This document shows, piece after piece, positions 12,730-24,500 of a DNA stretch of 64,000 bases. Location of the stretch: positions 71,815-135,814 of the forward strand of contig JAGGNK010011003.1 of assembly GCA_017590115.1 (NCBI GenBank), written 5' to 3'. Origin of the DNA: Montifringilla adamsi (Eukaryota > Chordata > Aves > Passeriformes > Passeridae). The notes beneath the pieces were generated by a model. The model was not told the DNA's origin and made no database searches. It saw only the letters and a program-made list of their open reading frames with translations. The position numbers were made by a program, and so were the translations under genes. Positions within the stretch are counted from its first letter, which is position 1, and the number at the start of each line of letters is the position of its first letter.

Positions 12730-12990
12730 ACATCAAAGCAGACTCTGGAGGGGTGCTCGAGGTTCTGGGGAACCCAGAGAGCTGACACTGAGAGCAGAGA
12801 CCAAAGGGAAGCTCCTGGAGACCCGAGAGAGGTGAAACCAGAGCAGAGACCAGAAGGATAATCCTGGGGACCCCGGAGAGGCCACACTGAGAGCAGAGAC
12901 CAGAGGGGTGTTCATGGTCCTGGGGACTTTGGAGAGGTGATAGCAGAGCAGAGACCAGAGGGGTGCTCACGGTCCCCAGCACTGGTTTCC
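12730..12990. repeat. Imperfect 50-55-bp tandem repeat, about five copies
   Basis: Units share the core 'agcagagaccagaggggtgctc' or close variants, beginning near 12738, 12793, 12843, 12893 and 12949. Between cores lies 'tcctggggacccnggagag'. Spacing varies between about 50 and 56 bp. The array lies about 0.9 kb downstream of the VWA5B1 stop codon, so it might be transcribed in a long 3' UTR. Confidence 0.7.
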
Positions 12991-13900
12991 CTCCTGTGTC
13001 ACCCCCAGACACACAGACACAAGACAGAAGCCTGCTGGGACAGGCAAGGCTGCTACATGCCAAGGGAGGGAGCAAAAGGCAGTGGGTTCCAGATGGGCTC
13101 CACGGGCATTGCAGCCACTCTGGAGACAGTGGCACACAACTCCCTCCGTAGGCACTTGATCCTTCAATCTCGGGCACCCTGGCTCTGCCTGTGAAGCTCC
13201 AAAGGCACACATTGGCTGCAAGGGATCTCACAAACTCCTGCTGGGATTGCAGAGAGCCTGGAGGAGCCCAGCACTGTGTGGATGTGATGGGGTTTGGTCC
13301 CAGCCCCCAGCTGGCCTGGCTTGTTTGTGCCTGGCTGGGCTCGATCCTCCTGGCTGTGACAGTGGGCCTGCTCTTCACATGCTCATTCCCAGCCCAGATT
13401 CCCTTTTATCCATGAGATGAGCATGTTGTCAGACCTTTGCCTTCTCTGAAAGTCATCTGAGATGGCAGGAGCCAGGTAGGAGCACCAAGAAAGCAGGGAT
13501 TCAGGGCTGAGGGGCTGCAGTGGGGGCTTGGCAGTGATTCAGAGCTGGGAAGAGGTATCTAAGCAAGGACAGGGAAAGTGGAGCAGGCCACAAGATCTGC
13601 CCTGGAAACTGGGCTTGGACCAGAAGAAACCAGAAACAGAGGGAACTGCTGTAGCTGGAATTGCTGATCTAGTTGAAAATAAAAAGCATCTACTGCAGGC
13701 AGTGGTAGGTTCCCTTCCAGGGCAAAATCCTGACTGCTGAGTGCAGGACTTTGCCCAGGATGCTCTGTTTGCAGGGTTTGCTCTAATAAACACACACATC
13801 CCTGCAGCAGAGGAGTTGAGCTCCTTGGAGGCATTTCCTTAAGGATAGATCCCTGCCCCTGTGCCCTCACTAATCTGCACAAGCCTCCCTCCTCCTCCTC

Positions 13901-14611
13901 TTACACACTGCCTGGGTTGTAGCACAGCAGGTTGAACTCCAGGTTCTCATCCCAGTGACGGAGCAGCACAAAGAGCTGCTGGGCTGCAGCTTTCACCGTG
14001 GCCAGGCTGGATCCCTCCGGAAAGTCCTGCCCGCTCAGCCACAGGCTGGCTTTGGCAGCCACCAGCTCCCACTCGATGAAGTAGGCAGCCGAGCTGTGCT
14101 CCAGCCACGCCAGGGCCACAGCCGTGGCCCACAGCATCCCCTCGGGCTCTGTCTGCTGCTGCAGCTCCGCGTCCAAGAGCAAAGCCTGGAGCTCGGAGCC
14201 GTCGGTGTCCCAGCCCCGGCCGCTGCCGGCAGGGGAGGAGAAGCTGCGGATGGTGATGGCCGGGGGGGACGGCTCCTTCTCGGCTTTCAGGGCTCTGCAG
14301 ATGCTCTCGGCCGCGCTGCCCGACAGGTGCCGAAGGCGGCCCGTGTCCTCCGGCACTGCTCCCCCAGCCAGGTCTCCAGGGGTGGGGCCCTTCCCCTGCC
14401 CACTGGGGACCAGCAGCTGCTGGGTGCAGTTCAGGATTTTGTGCTCCGAGGAGGGACTGCTCCTCTTGGTGCTGTAGGAGCTGGAGGGGCTGAGGGACAG
14501 GCGGTGGCAGGCGAAGGGCGATGTCCACTTCAGCTTCTCCATGGGGATGTTGACAGCATGGCAGAAGGCTGAATTCAGAAGGAAGGCACCGCAGGCCAGC
14601 TGCAGGGACAC
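13901..14611 (-). other. VWA5B1: VWA5B1 terminal coding exon
   Basis: The largest exon (711 nt including stop) begins after acceptor CTTGCAG|GTGTCC and continues the frame LPL|VSLQLACGAFLLN. It encodes the conserved end of the family: a Ser-rich stretch, then AVALAWLEHSSAAYFIEWEL (about 60-80 residues before the end) and a final QLFVLLRHWDENLEFNLLCY motif. The 3' UTR continues leftward; its end is not determined. Confidence 0.9.
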
Positions 14612-17600
14612 CTGCAAGGGAAGGCAGGCACAAAGGGAAGCTCTGGCACCAACCACTTTTGGGTACCTCAGGAAAAAGGCATGCATGGATGAAACAGCTG
14701 TCCATCTCTGAGCAGGTCACTGGACGTGGTTGTCAGAGACAGCAGGAGGAAGATTTGGGGGGATCCTCCTCTGCTCCCCTGCAGTGATCACACAACCCCA
14801 ACAAGACCCAGGGAGGAGCTGCTCACCAGGGGAAGGTAGTCCATGCTCTCACTGTCACCCTCAGAGCCGGCTTTGCTCCCTCTGCTTGGAGATTTACTCA
14901 TGAAGCCTTTGGCAGCTCGAACCAGCAGCATGGTTTTATTGAGGGTCAGCCTGTGAAAGAATGAAAAGGTGTCAGTGTCCTCTGTGCTCATCCTGACACC
15001 CACCCTCCCCTCCAAAATCATCCCTGCTCCCCAGGCACTGGTACTACGCTTAGCCCCAGCTGCTATCCTTGGGGGTCCCTCCTCTCCCCCTGGCTTGTGT
15101 TCACATCACACCCACACAGGTGAAAGGCACCTGCTGAGGTCAGAAGAAGGTTGAGCTGGCTCATACCTGGCAGCAAAGAGCCTCTCAATGGATTTTTGGG
15201 CTTGTGCAGAGGAAGCAGACAGGCTGTGGAGAGGCCCTGGGGAGAAACACAGTGCTGGGGTTACAAGGTGCTACAGGGGAGCGAAAGAGAGCAGTGTCAA
15301 GGCCTTGGACATGGGCTTGTTTGGCTGCTGAATCTTTGGAAAAACTCTTCCTCTCCCCTTGCCTCATTTTTCCTATAAGGATAACAAAAAATCCAATACC
15401 TCTTAAAAATTAACCTGGGGGAGATTTATACCAAAAACCACATCAGGTTCCATCCTTTGCACCTCAGAATGAGTCAGGCCCTGTGCTCACAAGCCTAGTT
15501 TTAGATCACAAATTTTTATAAAATTCCCCAAAACTCAGCAGAAGCCCAAACCACGGACTCGATGGAGCTGCACCAAGTGCCAGCAGCTCTTTCCCTACCT
15601 TCAGGAACACGGCAGCGCTCCCAGGCAGACAAGGACGGGGTGCTGGAGGGTGAGGGGCTGCTCTCCTCAGCATCTGCAACCGAGGAACTACATCAGCAAC
15701 AGCACCCAGCCAAAACCAGCACCTTCCCTCCCACGGCACGATGGAGTTAATGAGCCTCTCTGGGGCTCTGTTAACTCAGCTCTGGCTCTGACAGTGCCAG
15801 ACAAGGTCCAATTCAACTCGTCTTCATTAGTGGAGGATTTGGTGACAAGTGAGTGTCTCACATCCCCCCTGCCTCTAATTACACTCGTTTCATCCTTCGT
15901 GTTACCCACGGTATGGCTGCCAATTAACTCCCGAGCGTTGTCAGCAGCACCACCTGCCATTTCAGGGCTTTGGGGGAAATTGAAGCTTCCTCACCATTCA
16001 AGGAGATGAGCCCCAGCCTGACACGTGTCTGGTGAGCACCGTATGCAAAGGGGAAGGCAGAATTTAAAAAGACCAGAGAAGGAGTCCCAAACCACTGAGA
16101 TCTCTAACACCAGGAAGGAGATAAAACCCCAGGCAATCTTACTCCTGCTGTTAAATCTGTAGTCTCCATTCTGGCCACATGCTGACTGAGGACGTCCAGG
16201 GGAACAGCCACGATGCCTTCTGCTTCCTGAACTCTTCTGTTTCCTCTGGTTGCCTTGCTTGGATGTTGAAGAGAAGAGAAGAGAAGAGAATGGCCAGAGT
16301 TAGAGAGAGACTGGCACATGCACAGTGGCAATGAAACCACAGAATGAGCTTGGTCAGTAACTGGAGTGACAGGACAAGGAGGAATGGCTTCAAACTCAAA
16401 GAGAATAGGCTTAGATGGGCTATTGGAAAGAAATTCTTTGATATGAGGGTGGTGAGGCCCTGGCACAGGTTGCCCAGAGAAGCTGTGGCTGGTCCCTCCA
16501 TGGAAGTGTCCAAGGCCAGGCTGGATGGGGCTTGGAGCAGCCTGGGATAGTGGAGATGGTGGCAGGGGGTGGAATAGGATGAGCATTAAGGTCTCTTGCA
16601 ACCCAAAACATTATGTGATTCTCTGGTCATCTCTGGGTATCCAGACCTCAGAGAAGACCTTTTCCGTGGCCATGGGAAAAAGTTTGTGCCACCAGGAGCT
16701 TGGCCACAGCCTTGGGTATGGGTCTGGTGCCAAATCGTGCTGCAGGTTCACAGGGTTTGCCCTGTGAGAAGTTTCCCAGTGACACCTTCCCTGCCAAGAC
16801 AAGGTTCCACCCCTGTACCAGCCCCACATTACCTGTGTGGGAGTACTGGACCAGGGTGGGCAGGTAGGAGCTGGTGCTCAGGTCCACGGGCACGAAGGCC
16901 GTGTACTTGCTGATGACGTTACAGGCCTTGCTGGTGTGGACTGCGCTGAGCTGGAACCGCCGCCCAGACCCTGCCACGGGAGGGACAGCAGGGTCAGAGT
17001 CCACGGGCCCCAAGGGCTCCCCCACCCCTCACACCCAGCTCCCAGACCCACCTCCATGCTTGGGGATCCTTGCCCAGCAGGGGCTGTATCGCTTTATCTC
17101 TCTAAACTCTGCCTACTGCTACTGCTGCTCTTATTTTACAAGCCCAGATGCACTTCATGGAGGACAGGGTTGACATGGCCCGCGGCCATGTGTGGCCTAG
17201 GGCAGTGATGTGTGGCTGCTGCTGGAGTTGGATGCCACTTCCAAGCTCCAAGTGACCAACTCCTTAAAAATCACCATGTCACCTCATGCATGAAGCAGAG
17301 GGATCACGGAATCATGGAACATGCTAAGTTAGAAGGGACCCTCAAGGACCATCAAGTCCAACCCTGATTCTGAGGAGTGGGAAGAACATGAGCTCAGGAA
17401 TGATCATGTGCAGCAAGGCTGGAGAAGCAGAAGAGCACAAGGCAGCTGAAGGGGGCTGTTATTTGGGAGTGGTGTGAGACATTCCCAAATATTTCACCAC
17501 CAGCAGCTTTTGTTTTCACTCCAGAGGCTGCTGAGACTGCTGGAAAGCCCTCCTGAGGCCGGGCAGGGTCTGCCTGCAGCCAGCTGTGCATTACCATGCT

Positions 17601-20600
17601 CGATTTCACACTCCCTCTCGGCGAGCTGCTCCAAGTCCTGGATGAGTGACTTGGCTGCCAGGTGGTGGAAGGTCTCACTCCACAGGTCTGTGTCACCATC
17701 CTCCTGGCTCTCCCGCTCCCGGAACAGAGGGTGGATATCAAACGTGACTTCCCACTGCACAGGCTCATTGTTCCTCAGCCCCTTCACCACTGCCTTGCAG
17801 AGGGTCCTGGGGGAGCGTGGGGAGCCACAGGCAGCGCCGACATCCAGGTCCTGGGGCTCCCAGTCAGAGGAGGTCTCTGTCTCAAAGGTGAGGGATGGAT
17901 GCTGGGCAGACTCTGCAGAGAGGGGAGAGGCGGATCATTAATCACCTCCTGGGAGCTGAATTCCCCACTGGCACCACAAAACTGTAATTAATCCTTCCCA
18001 GTTTTCACACGGTGGCACGGAGCATCATGCAATGCCACCAGAGCCCAGCACGGACAGGTGAGGCTGGCCATGCCTCCCCTCTCCCACTTACCCAGATCCC
18101 CGGGGCTCCGGCTGTCCGATGAGGAGTGCAGGCTCCTGATGGCCCCAAGTGCTTCCAAGCCCCTTGCCGGGACTTCCTGCAGCCCATCCGGCAGTGCCGG
18201 GGGGGTGGCATCGTGGCAGAAGGACACACAGCTGTGCTGGAGCAGGGCGGGGCGCCGGGCGCCTGTGCCACGGATCCTGGTGGCAGAGGCATGCGGGATG
18301 GCCGGGAGGGGCTGTGAACAGAGCAGATGTTAGGGCTGGAGCTGGCTGCAGCCAATGGCACAGACCTGCTCTGTGCCCTCTGATCCCGTCTGCCCCATGC
18401 ATGGACCTGCTCTGTGCCCTCTGATCCCATCTGCTCCATGCATGGACCTGCTCTGTGCCCTCTGATCCCGTCTGCTCCATGCATGGACCTGCTCTGTGCC
18501 CTCTGATCCCGTCTGCTCCATGCATGGACCTGCTCTGTGCCCTCTGATCCCGTCTGCTCCCTGCCCAACCCCTATGAGGGATGCAAGCACAAGGGTCCTT
18601 CCCTCTGCCCATCCCTGGCTGAGATCTGTGCCCAGACAAAGCTTTCCACCAGATCTTGGGGTGTCCCCAAGGGACCCTGGCCCCACAGGCTCCTTCCCCA
18701 GACATACAGAAGGTGAAATATGAGTTTCATCCCTCCAGACATTTTAATGACTTCACTTGGGAACCAAAGAAAAGAAGAGAGACAGAAAGATCAAGGACCA
18801 GTTGCTTAGTAACGAAAGGAGAGAGGTGCAGGGGATGGGAGAAAGGAATTTTTATCTTTTTATCTTTTTTTTTTTTTTTTAAACTGTTTCTCCACTTTCA
18901 GGAGATATGAATCCCCCACTCCAGCACCTCTGGTGCCACATTCCACAGAGATGCTCCCCTCTGCAAGGTCTGGGTTTCATGCCTTTCCCCAGGGCTGTGG
19001 GAAGATCCATCTAAAACAGACAGACTCTATATTCCTAGGACATCACCAGCAAGAAACAGAGGTGGTAGAAAGTGGTGGATGGAAGGATACTTTCTCTGAG
19101 TGACAGACATATATGACCTCCATCACCACCACTTAAATTTTGTTGTTCTATGACACCACCAGCAAAACTGGGAGCCAGGTGGCTCCAGGCATGATTTACC
19201 AAGCTAATATTGACACATCCTGCCAGACCCTTTCTGTTCCAAACCTGCTCCTTCTCCTGCCCGGGCTCTCCTCCCAGCCAGAGGAAGCCAGCTGGGAATG
19301 GAGCTGGGGGTTTAAGCTGCCTGTGGCTGGTGCTGACCTTTCCTTCCCAGCATGGCAAGCGTGGAGATGAGCTGAGGGCTCAGCTTCACACCCCTGAAAA
19401 TGTCAAGCCCTGGCAGCAGGACTGGGAGCTGGGAGAGCTGCTGGGAGCCCTGGCAGCAGGAGGGATAGCAAAACCAGGCTGCATTTAATTAAGAGCAGGC
19501 TGCATGCTGTTAACCATTTACTGCCCCCCCAGAAGGGAGTCAGTTCCACCCCTGCTTGCACACCGAAGGCAGGAGATGCTCTGGGGACCTTCCCAATACA
19601 GGGAATGTTGCCAGTACCCCTAAAACCTGCTTGTTCGTGGTCACTGATGCTGTTCACCACCCTCACTGCTGAGGGCAGTAGGTCTCATCCCTCCCTCTGG
19701 AGCCCTGGCCCTGCTTTCCCCTTTGCACCCTCACCTCCCTTTCCAGCCTTCACCCAGTGATCTCTAACCCACAGCCGAGGGGAAATGAAAGTCCACGACA
19801 TCCTACTCAGAGTTTCCATGGGAACGCAAGTGCTGCTGGTCCTCCCAGCTCTGCAGATGCTGATTGCAGAGCAGAGCATCCCAGCAATGCCAAGGATGAG
19901 AGAAAACTATCCCTATCCTTCCCAAAGATCAGCTGAAAAATCTGCCCAAATTCCACCTGCTGCAGATAAGGGACAAAACCCTGTTCAGCAGATGTATCAT
20001 CCCACAGGTTCACATCTCATCCCAGTGCTGTGTAAGGCAATGGATCCAGTTGGGAATCTGCTTTGGCACTGAATTCCTTTTCCCTGCCAGGCACAGAAGT
20101 GCCACAGCCATGGGCAGGTTTGAATCCTAAATTGTAGGGAGGTAAGAAGGACCAGAAGAGCAGCAAGGTGAAGCACAGGCTGCTAAGGGGAAGGGGAGCA
20201 GGGGAAAAGCATGTTCCCAGGGGAGGGACTGCTATGGGATATCAGGATGGCACTCTGCTCCCTGCTTGGCTCATTTCCCCAGTGTTTGGGATGTGCTGCA
20301 GAGCTGTATCTATTATCTATACCTATAATAATATTTTAGGGCCAGTGTGAGTCAGGCCCTTTCCTTCAGGCTCTTATCCACCTGATATTTTCCTCCTTCT
20401 CCTTGCTGGTTCCACCTGCAGGCAAAGCCTCTCAGGGGATCACCTACCTGGAAATCCACCTGCCAGGGCTCGGGGCTGAGCTGTTGCAGGTCCTGCAGGT
20501 GGGTTTTCCGCAGGGGGTTTTTCACCAGGGCTGTGCCAGGATCGCTGGCTGTGGGCACCTTCCTGCGAGGCTCGTGCTCGGAGATTTGGGTGGTGCTGTA

Positions 20601-21557
20601 CGCCCGCCTCCTGGACAGAGTCTTCACATCCATTCCTGAACGGTGGGAGAGAGGATCAGCTCCAGTCCACAGTGGGATCAGCCAGCACCACCCCCTGGCT
20701 CACAGTGGGAGGCAGGGAGCCCTCGCCAAGGTCCTGCCAAAGCTCAGGGGGCCACACTCAGCCCTGCAAAGTTTTAAGCAGAGCAACGAAACCACAGAAG
20801 GAAATAGAAACACAAAATTCCTGAGGATGTCAAGAGAGCAGGTTGGGAAGGTTTTGTCTGAGGAGTTTTCAGCCAAAAAAAGCCTGACTGCATTTCCCCA
20901 AACCTCCCTGGAGAAGAGAAAGGGTTTACTAATGAAATTTAATTAGTGCAGACATGCTCCTGTCAGAGCAAGACTAAAATTTGCCTTGGAAAGACATGAT
21001 TTCTCATTGCTTTTGACAAGTTTGAGGGGATGCACAGTACAGATCCTCTTGGAATAAAAGGGAAGAACATCCCATGAGTAACAGAGGTTTCCCCAGCTCC
21101 AGGGTGCAACCAGCTGCTTTATGCCACATGCTGCTGAAACAAACACCCAGCCAGGCTGTGGTGGGGAGGAGTGACACCCTGGGGAGAAGGCTTTGGATCC
21201 ATTGTCCCTCTCTCCTGACTGGGAAGCTGCTTTGCAGGTACAGGGATGGTCTAGCAGAGCTATCTATTCGTTCACTCCACTCCTCCTCACACCGCTTGGG
21301 AAGCTTGTAAGTAATTATGTGGCCAAAGCTAAAGCTGCTTTGAAAATCTCCAGGGAACACGGCTCACCAGGGCTTCCCTTGATTTCCTGACAGGTTTGGA
21401 TAAAACATCCAAACCAAACAGACTTGCTCAAGCCTCAGGAGATCTGTCATCTCTCCTGCAAACTCCCCCAGCTCTTTGCAGCTGAAGACATGTGTAAATC
21501 AGGCAAAAAAAATGGGGGGAGCAGTGACAGGAGCTTGATTAGAGAGACAGGGGCATC

Positions 21558-21588
<31 letters not shown>

Positions 21589-24500
21589 ACCCCCACTAGA
21601 CCGCCCGCGCTCACAGCCCCCCCCGCATGTACAGAGGAAAATCTGACCCGTGTCCGTGTCCGACTCTCCCCCAGGATCTCTGGCCACGCCCGGGTGGTCG
21701 GGGGAGCGCTCGGCGGGGCAGGACCCCTCCGAGTCTCTGGAGTGGTTCCAGCTTTCCAAGCCTGCTCCCTCCTCCTGGGAGTGAAAGAAAACAGAGCTGC
21801 CCGACTCCTGGGAATGCATCGTGCTGTACTGCCGCCTCTTGTCCTGGGGGGAAGCACAGAGAGGGAACAAGTCCCACCACCATGTCTGTCCACTGGCTCC
21901 CAGCTGAGACAGACTGCACCAGCATCCTCAGCTACTAGTGCCCCCCAAATCCCACCCATCACCTCCCTTAAGGACACAGCTGGGAAGCAGGAGACACTCC
22001 CATACCAGGCACAGAGCCAAGACTCTTGAGTACACCCCAACAGCCCCCACTCCTGGGACAGCCCCACAGACTCACAGATTTGGGGTTGGAGAGGTACGGG
22101 GAGGTGTCACAGATGACACCATAGCTGACCAGGCGGTCACCAGGGAACAGGCAGCTGCTGCTGACAGGGGACACCAAGACCTCGGTGCTCTCAGGAAAGA
22201 CCCACTCCACGGACACATCGCTCAGGACCGGTGCCATGGCCTTCTTCAGTGACCTGATCATCTGCAAAGGGCAGGGGGAGAGGTTCAACACCAGCTGGAC
22301 ACAGTGGGAGCCATGGTACACATGCCATATGCTGCAGGGAAGGGGAACATTCTCTCAAACAATCCCATCAGGTGATTCCTACCCTCTCCTGACAGTCTGC
22401 TTCCTCTTAGTCTACTCTGACGTCCATCCCAGCACTTCCATCTCCTTGGCACAGTTATACCTGACAGAGCTGGGTTAATGGTTGGTCTTTTCCAACCTAA
22501 ATGACTCCATGATTCCGTGATTTTTTACCATGAGCAGATAGCGATGGAGCACAGGGCTGATCTCACACATGCTGCCAGCCCAGAGCAAGGAGGGAGCTAT
22601 TGGCCTGAGGGGTCTTTCTCTGATGTGAGGCAGCATCCTCTACTCCCCTCTAGCACCCAGGAAATGCTGTCAGCCTTCACTGGTCTGAGCCCCAGCCCCA
22701 GCACTCACACACTGATATTTTTGGAACAGCTCATTGCTGGCACAAGCCACTGCCAGAGATCAGCAATGCTCTGTCAGTTACACAAATGGAGAAGACCAAT
22801 ATTGGTGAATACCTCGTGGACAAATCTCCCATGGAGCCATCTACATGAGCTTCCCTGCACACCAAGGGAACTGAACACCAGATTTAGAGACAGAACAGCT
22901 CAAATATTCCCTATTGTTCCCTGCTTTTTCACAGGCTTGGGAAGACACACCAGGCTGTGTTTTATAAGACCATTAATTGACGCCTCAGACTGCTGAAGGC
23001 ACCGAGCTGCACAGCCTGCAAAGCTCTTATTAATAGCTCTTATTAAACACCTCTCTCTTCACTGTCTTTGCTTTTAATTTACATCAGAAATGTTGATGCT
23101 ATTCTGTCTTAGAGAGGTTTTTGTGTGCTCCAGGCTCCTGCAGAGGGTGGAGCTGCTGAACTCCTCCTTGAGAGATCAAGAAGGTAGGAGCTGGCTTTTT
23201 GGAGATATTTAGGAGCTAAAGACCCAATTCTCTCTGGGTTCAGTCAAGCAGCAGGTGACAGGCTGGGCTCTGCAGTCACCAGGGGACAGAGCCATCTCTA
23301 TGCCAGATTTCAAGCACACAGTTTTACTCTTCATGGGGAGAGAGGGAATGGAGAGGCTTTAAAGTCAGCTTAATAAGCAAAGCCATCACAATGCATTCCT
23401 CTCGTTCCAACCCCGAGTCCTTCTCGCCTAAGCAACGCCAGGGCTGAGCCCGACTTCAAAACTAATTGGCTGCTTTGATGCCGGTCCCACTGCCCTCGCC
23501 GGAGCTGAGGCAGAGCTGCCTTTGAAGGCAGCGCTGCAGCATCGCGCCTGTCGCGGCCCCCCAGCCCAGGCGGAGACAAACACACCCTCTGCTCCCTCTG
23601 AGGGCGGCCGGACACGGAGCTGCTCTTTCACCCCCTCCCGCTCGCCCACCTGCTGCCAGCAGGGGTTTGGAAGGCAGGGCCAGGATGGGGAATGAACCCC
23701 CCGGGAGCCGTGCCCCCCCCCTCGCTGAACCAGAGCATCCTTACAGCCCCACGGGCCGGCCCCCGGGGAGTGGGGGCTGTACCTTGGGCTGCAGCCTCTC
23801 ATCCTCCTCCAGGAACTCGGAGACGCCCCTGGACACGGCAGCCAGACCCCGGACCAGCCTCCTGCAGGCGTTTGGCCCGACGCCGAAGCTGTAGCACCTG
23901 CAAAGGGCCAGGGAAAATCAGGATCCAAAGGAAAAGCCACCCACCAGCCCCATGTAGCTCACACACTCCCTCAGGCAGAAACTCCCTCTGGCTTTATCCC
24001 ACTGCTATGTCCAACAGAATAAAACAGCCCCTCTTTTAGCTATTGGCAGGAAGGTTGAGAACCTCCCAGGGCCCAAAGGAGCTCCAAGAGAGCTGGAGAA
24101 GGACTCAGGACATGGTCATGGAGTGACAGGACAAGGGGGAATAGCTTTAAGCTGAAAAAGGGCAGGGTTAGATTGGATATTGGGAAGAAATTCTTCCCTG
24201 TGCGGGTGGCCCTGGTATAGGGTGCCCAGGGAAGCTGTGGCTGCCCCTGGATCCCTGGAAGTGTCCAAGGCCAGGCTGGAGGGGATTTGGAGCACTCTGG
24301 GCTGCGGAAGGGGTCCCTGCCCATCGCAGGGGCTGGAATGAAATGGGCTTTAAGGTCCCTTCCAATCCAAACCATTCTGGGGTTCAATAAACTGTCAGCC
24401 CCCTCATCTCAGCGGACCCCAAAACCCTTCCCCAAAGACCAGCCTTCAGCAGTGACACTCAGGGGTTCCCAGCAGGACCTCAAGCCTTCCCCTCCACTGC

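Larger units (their letters stand above)
2280..13900. other. Intergenic region between CAMK2N1 and VWA5B1 3' ends
   Basis: About 11.6 kb with no supported gene. The open frames here lack splice context, family resemblance and codon bias, and I treat them as chance. The region contains AT-rich simple sequence (6480-6575), a short CA run near 7120, a 21-bp tandem repeat (8811-8907), a CpG-rich block (11290-11640) and a 50-55-bp tandem repeat (12730-12990). On the minus strand, AATAAA occurs at 11749-11754 and 11775-11780. One of these could end a long VWA5B1 3' UTR, but this is a guess. Confidence 0.55.

Noticed and set aside
14188..14720. Alternative minus-strand frame (257 codons) overlapping the VWA5B1 last exon
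   Set aside because: It is an out-of-frame shadow; the frame fixed by the upstream splice junction is the conserved one.
16104..16601. Minus-strand open frame with exon-like text near 16140-16260
   Set aside because: The VWA5B1 exons at 16970-16833 and 15673-15599 join directly in phase (HT-D-AEESS), so no exon is needed between them. Much of the frame is the CR1 copy.
18005..18705. Overlapping minus-strand frames with repeated DGIRGHRAGPCMEQ-type peptides
   Set aside because: They are the 41-bp intronic repeat read in shifted frames. The true VWA5B1 frame skips this region by splicing.
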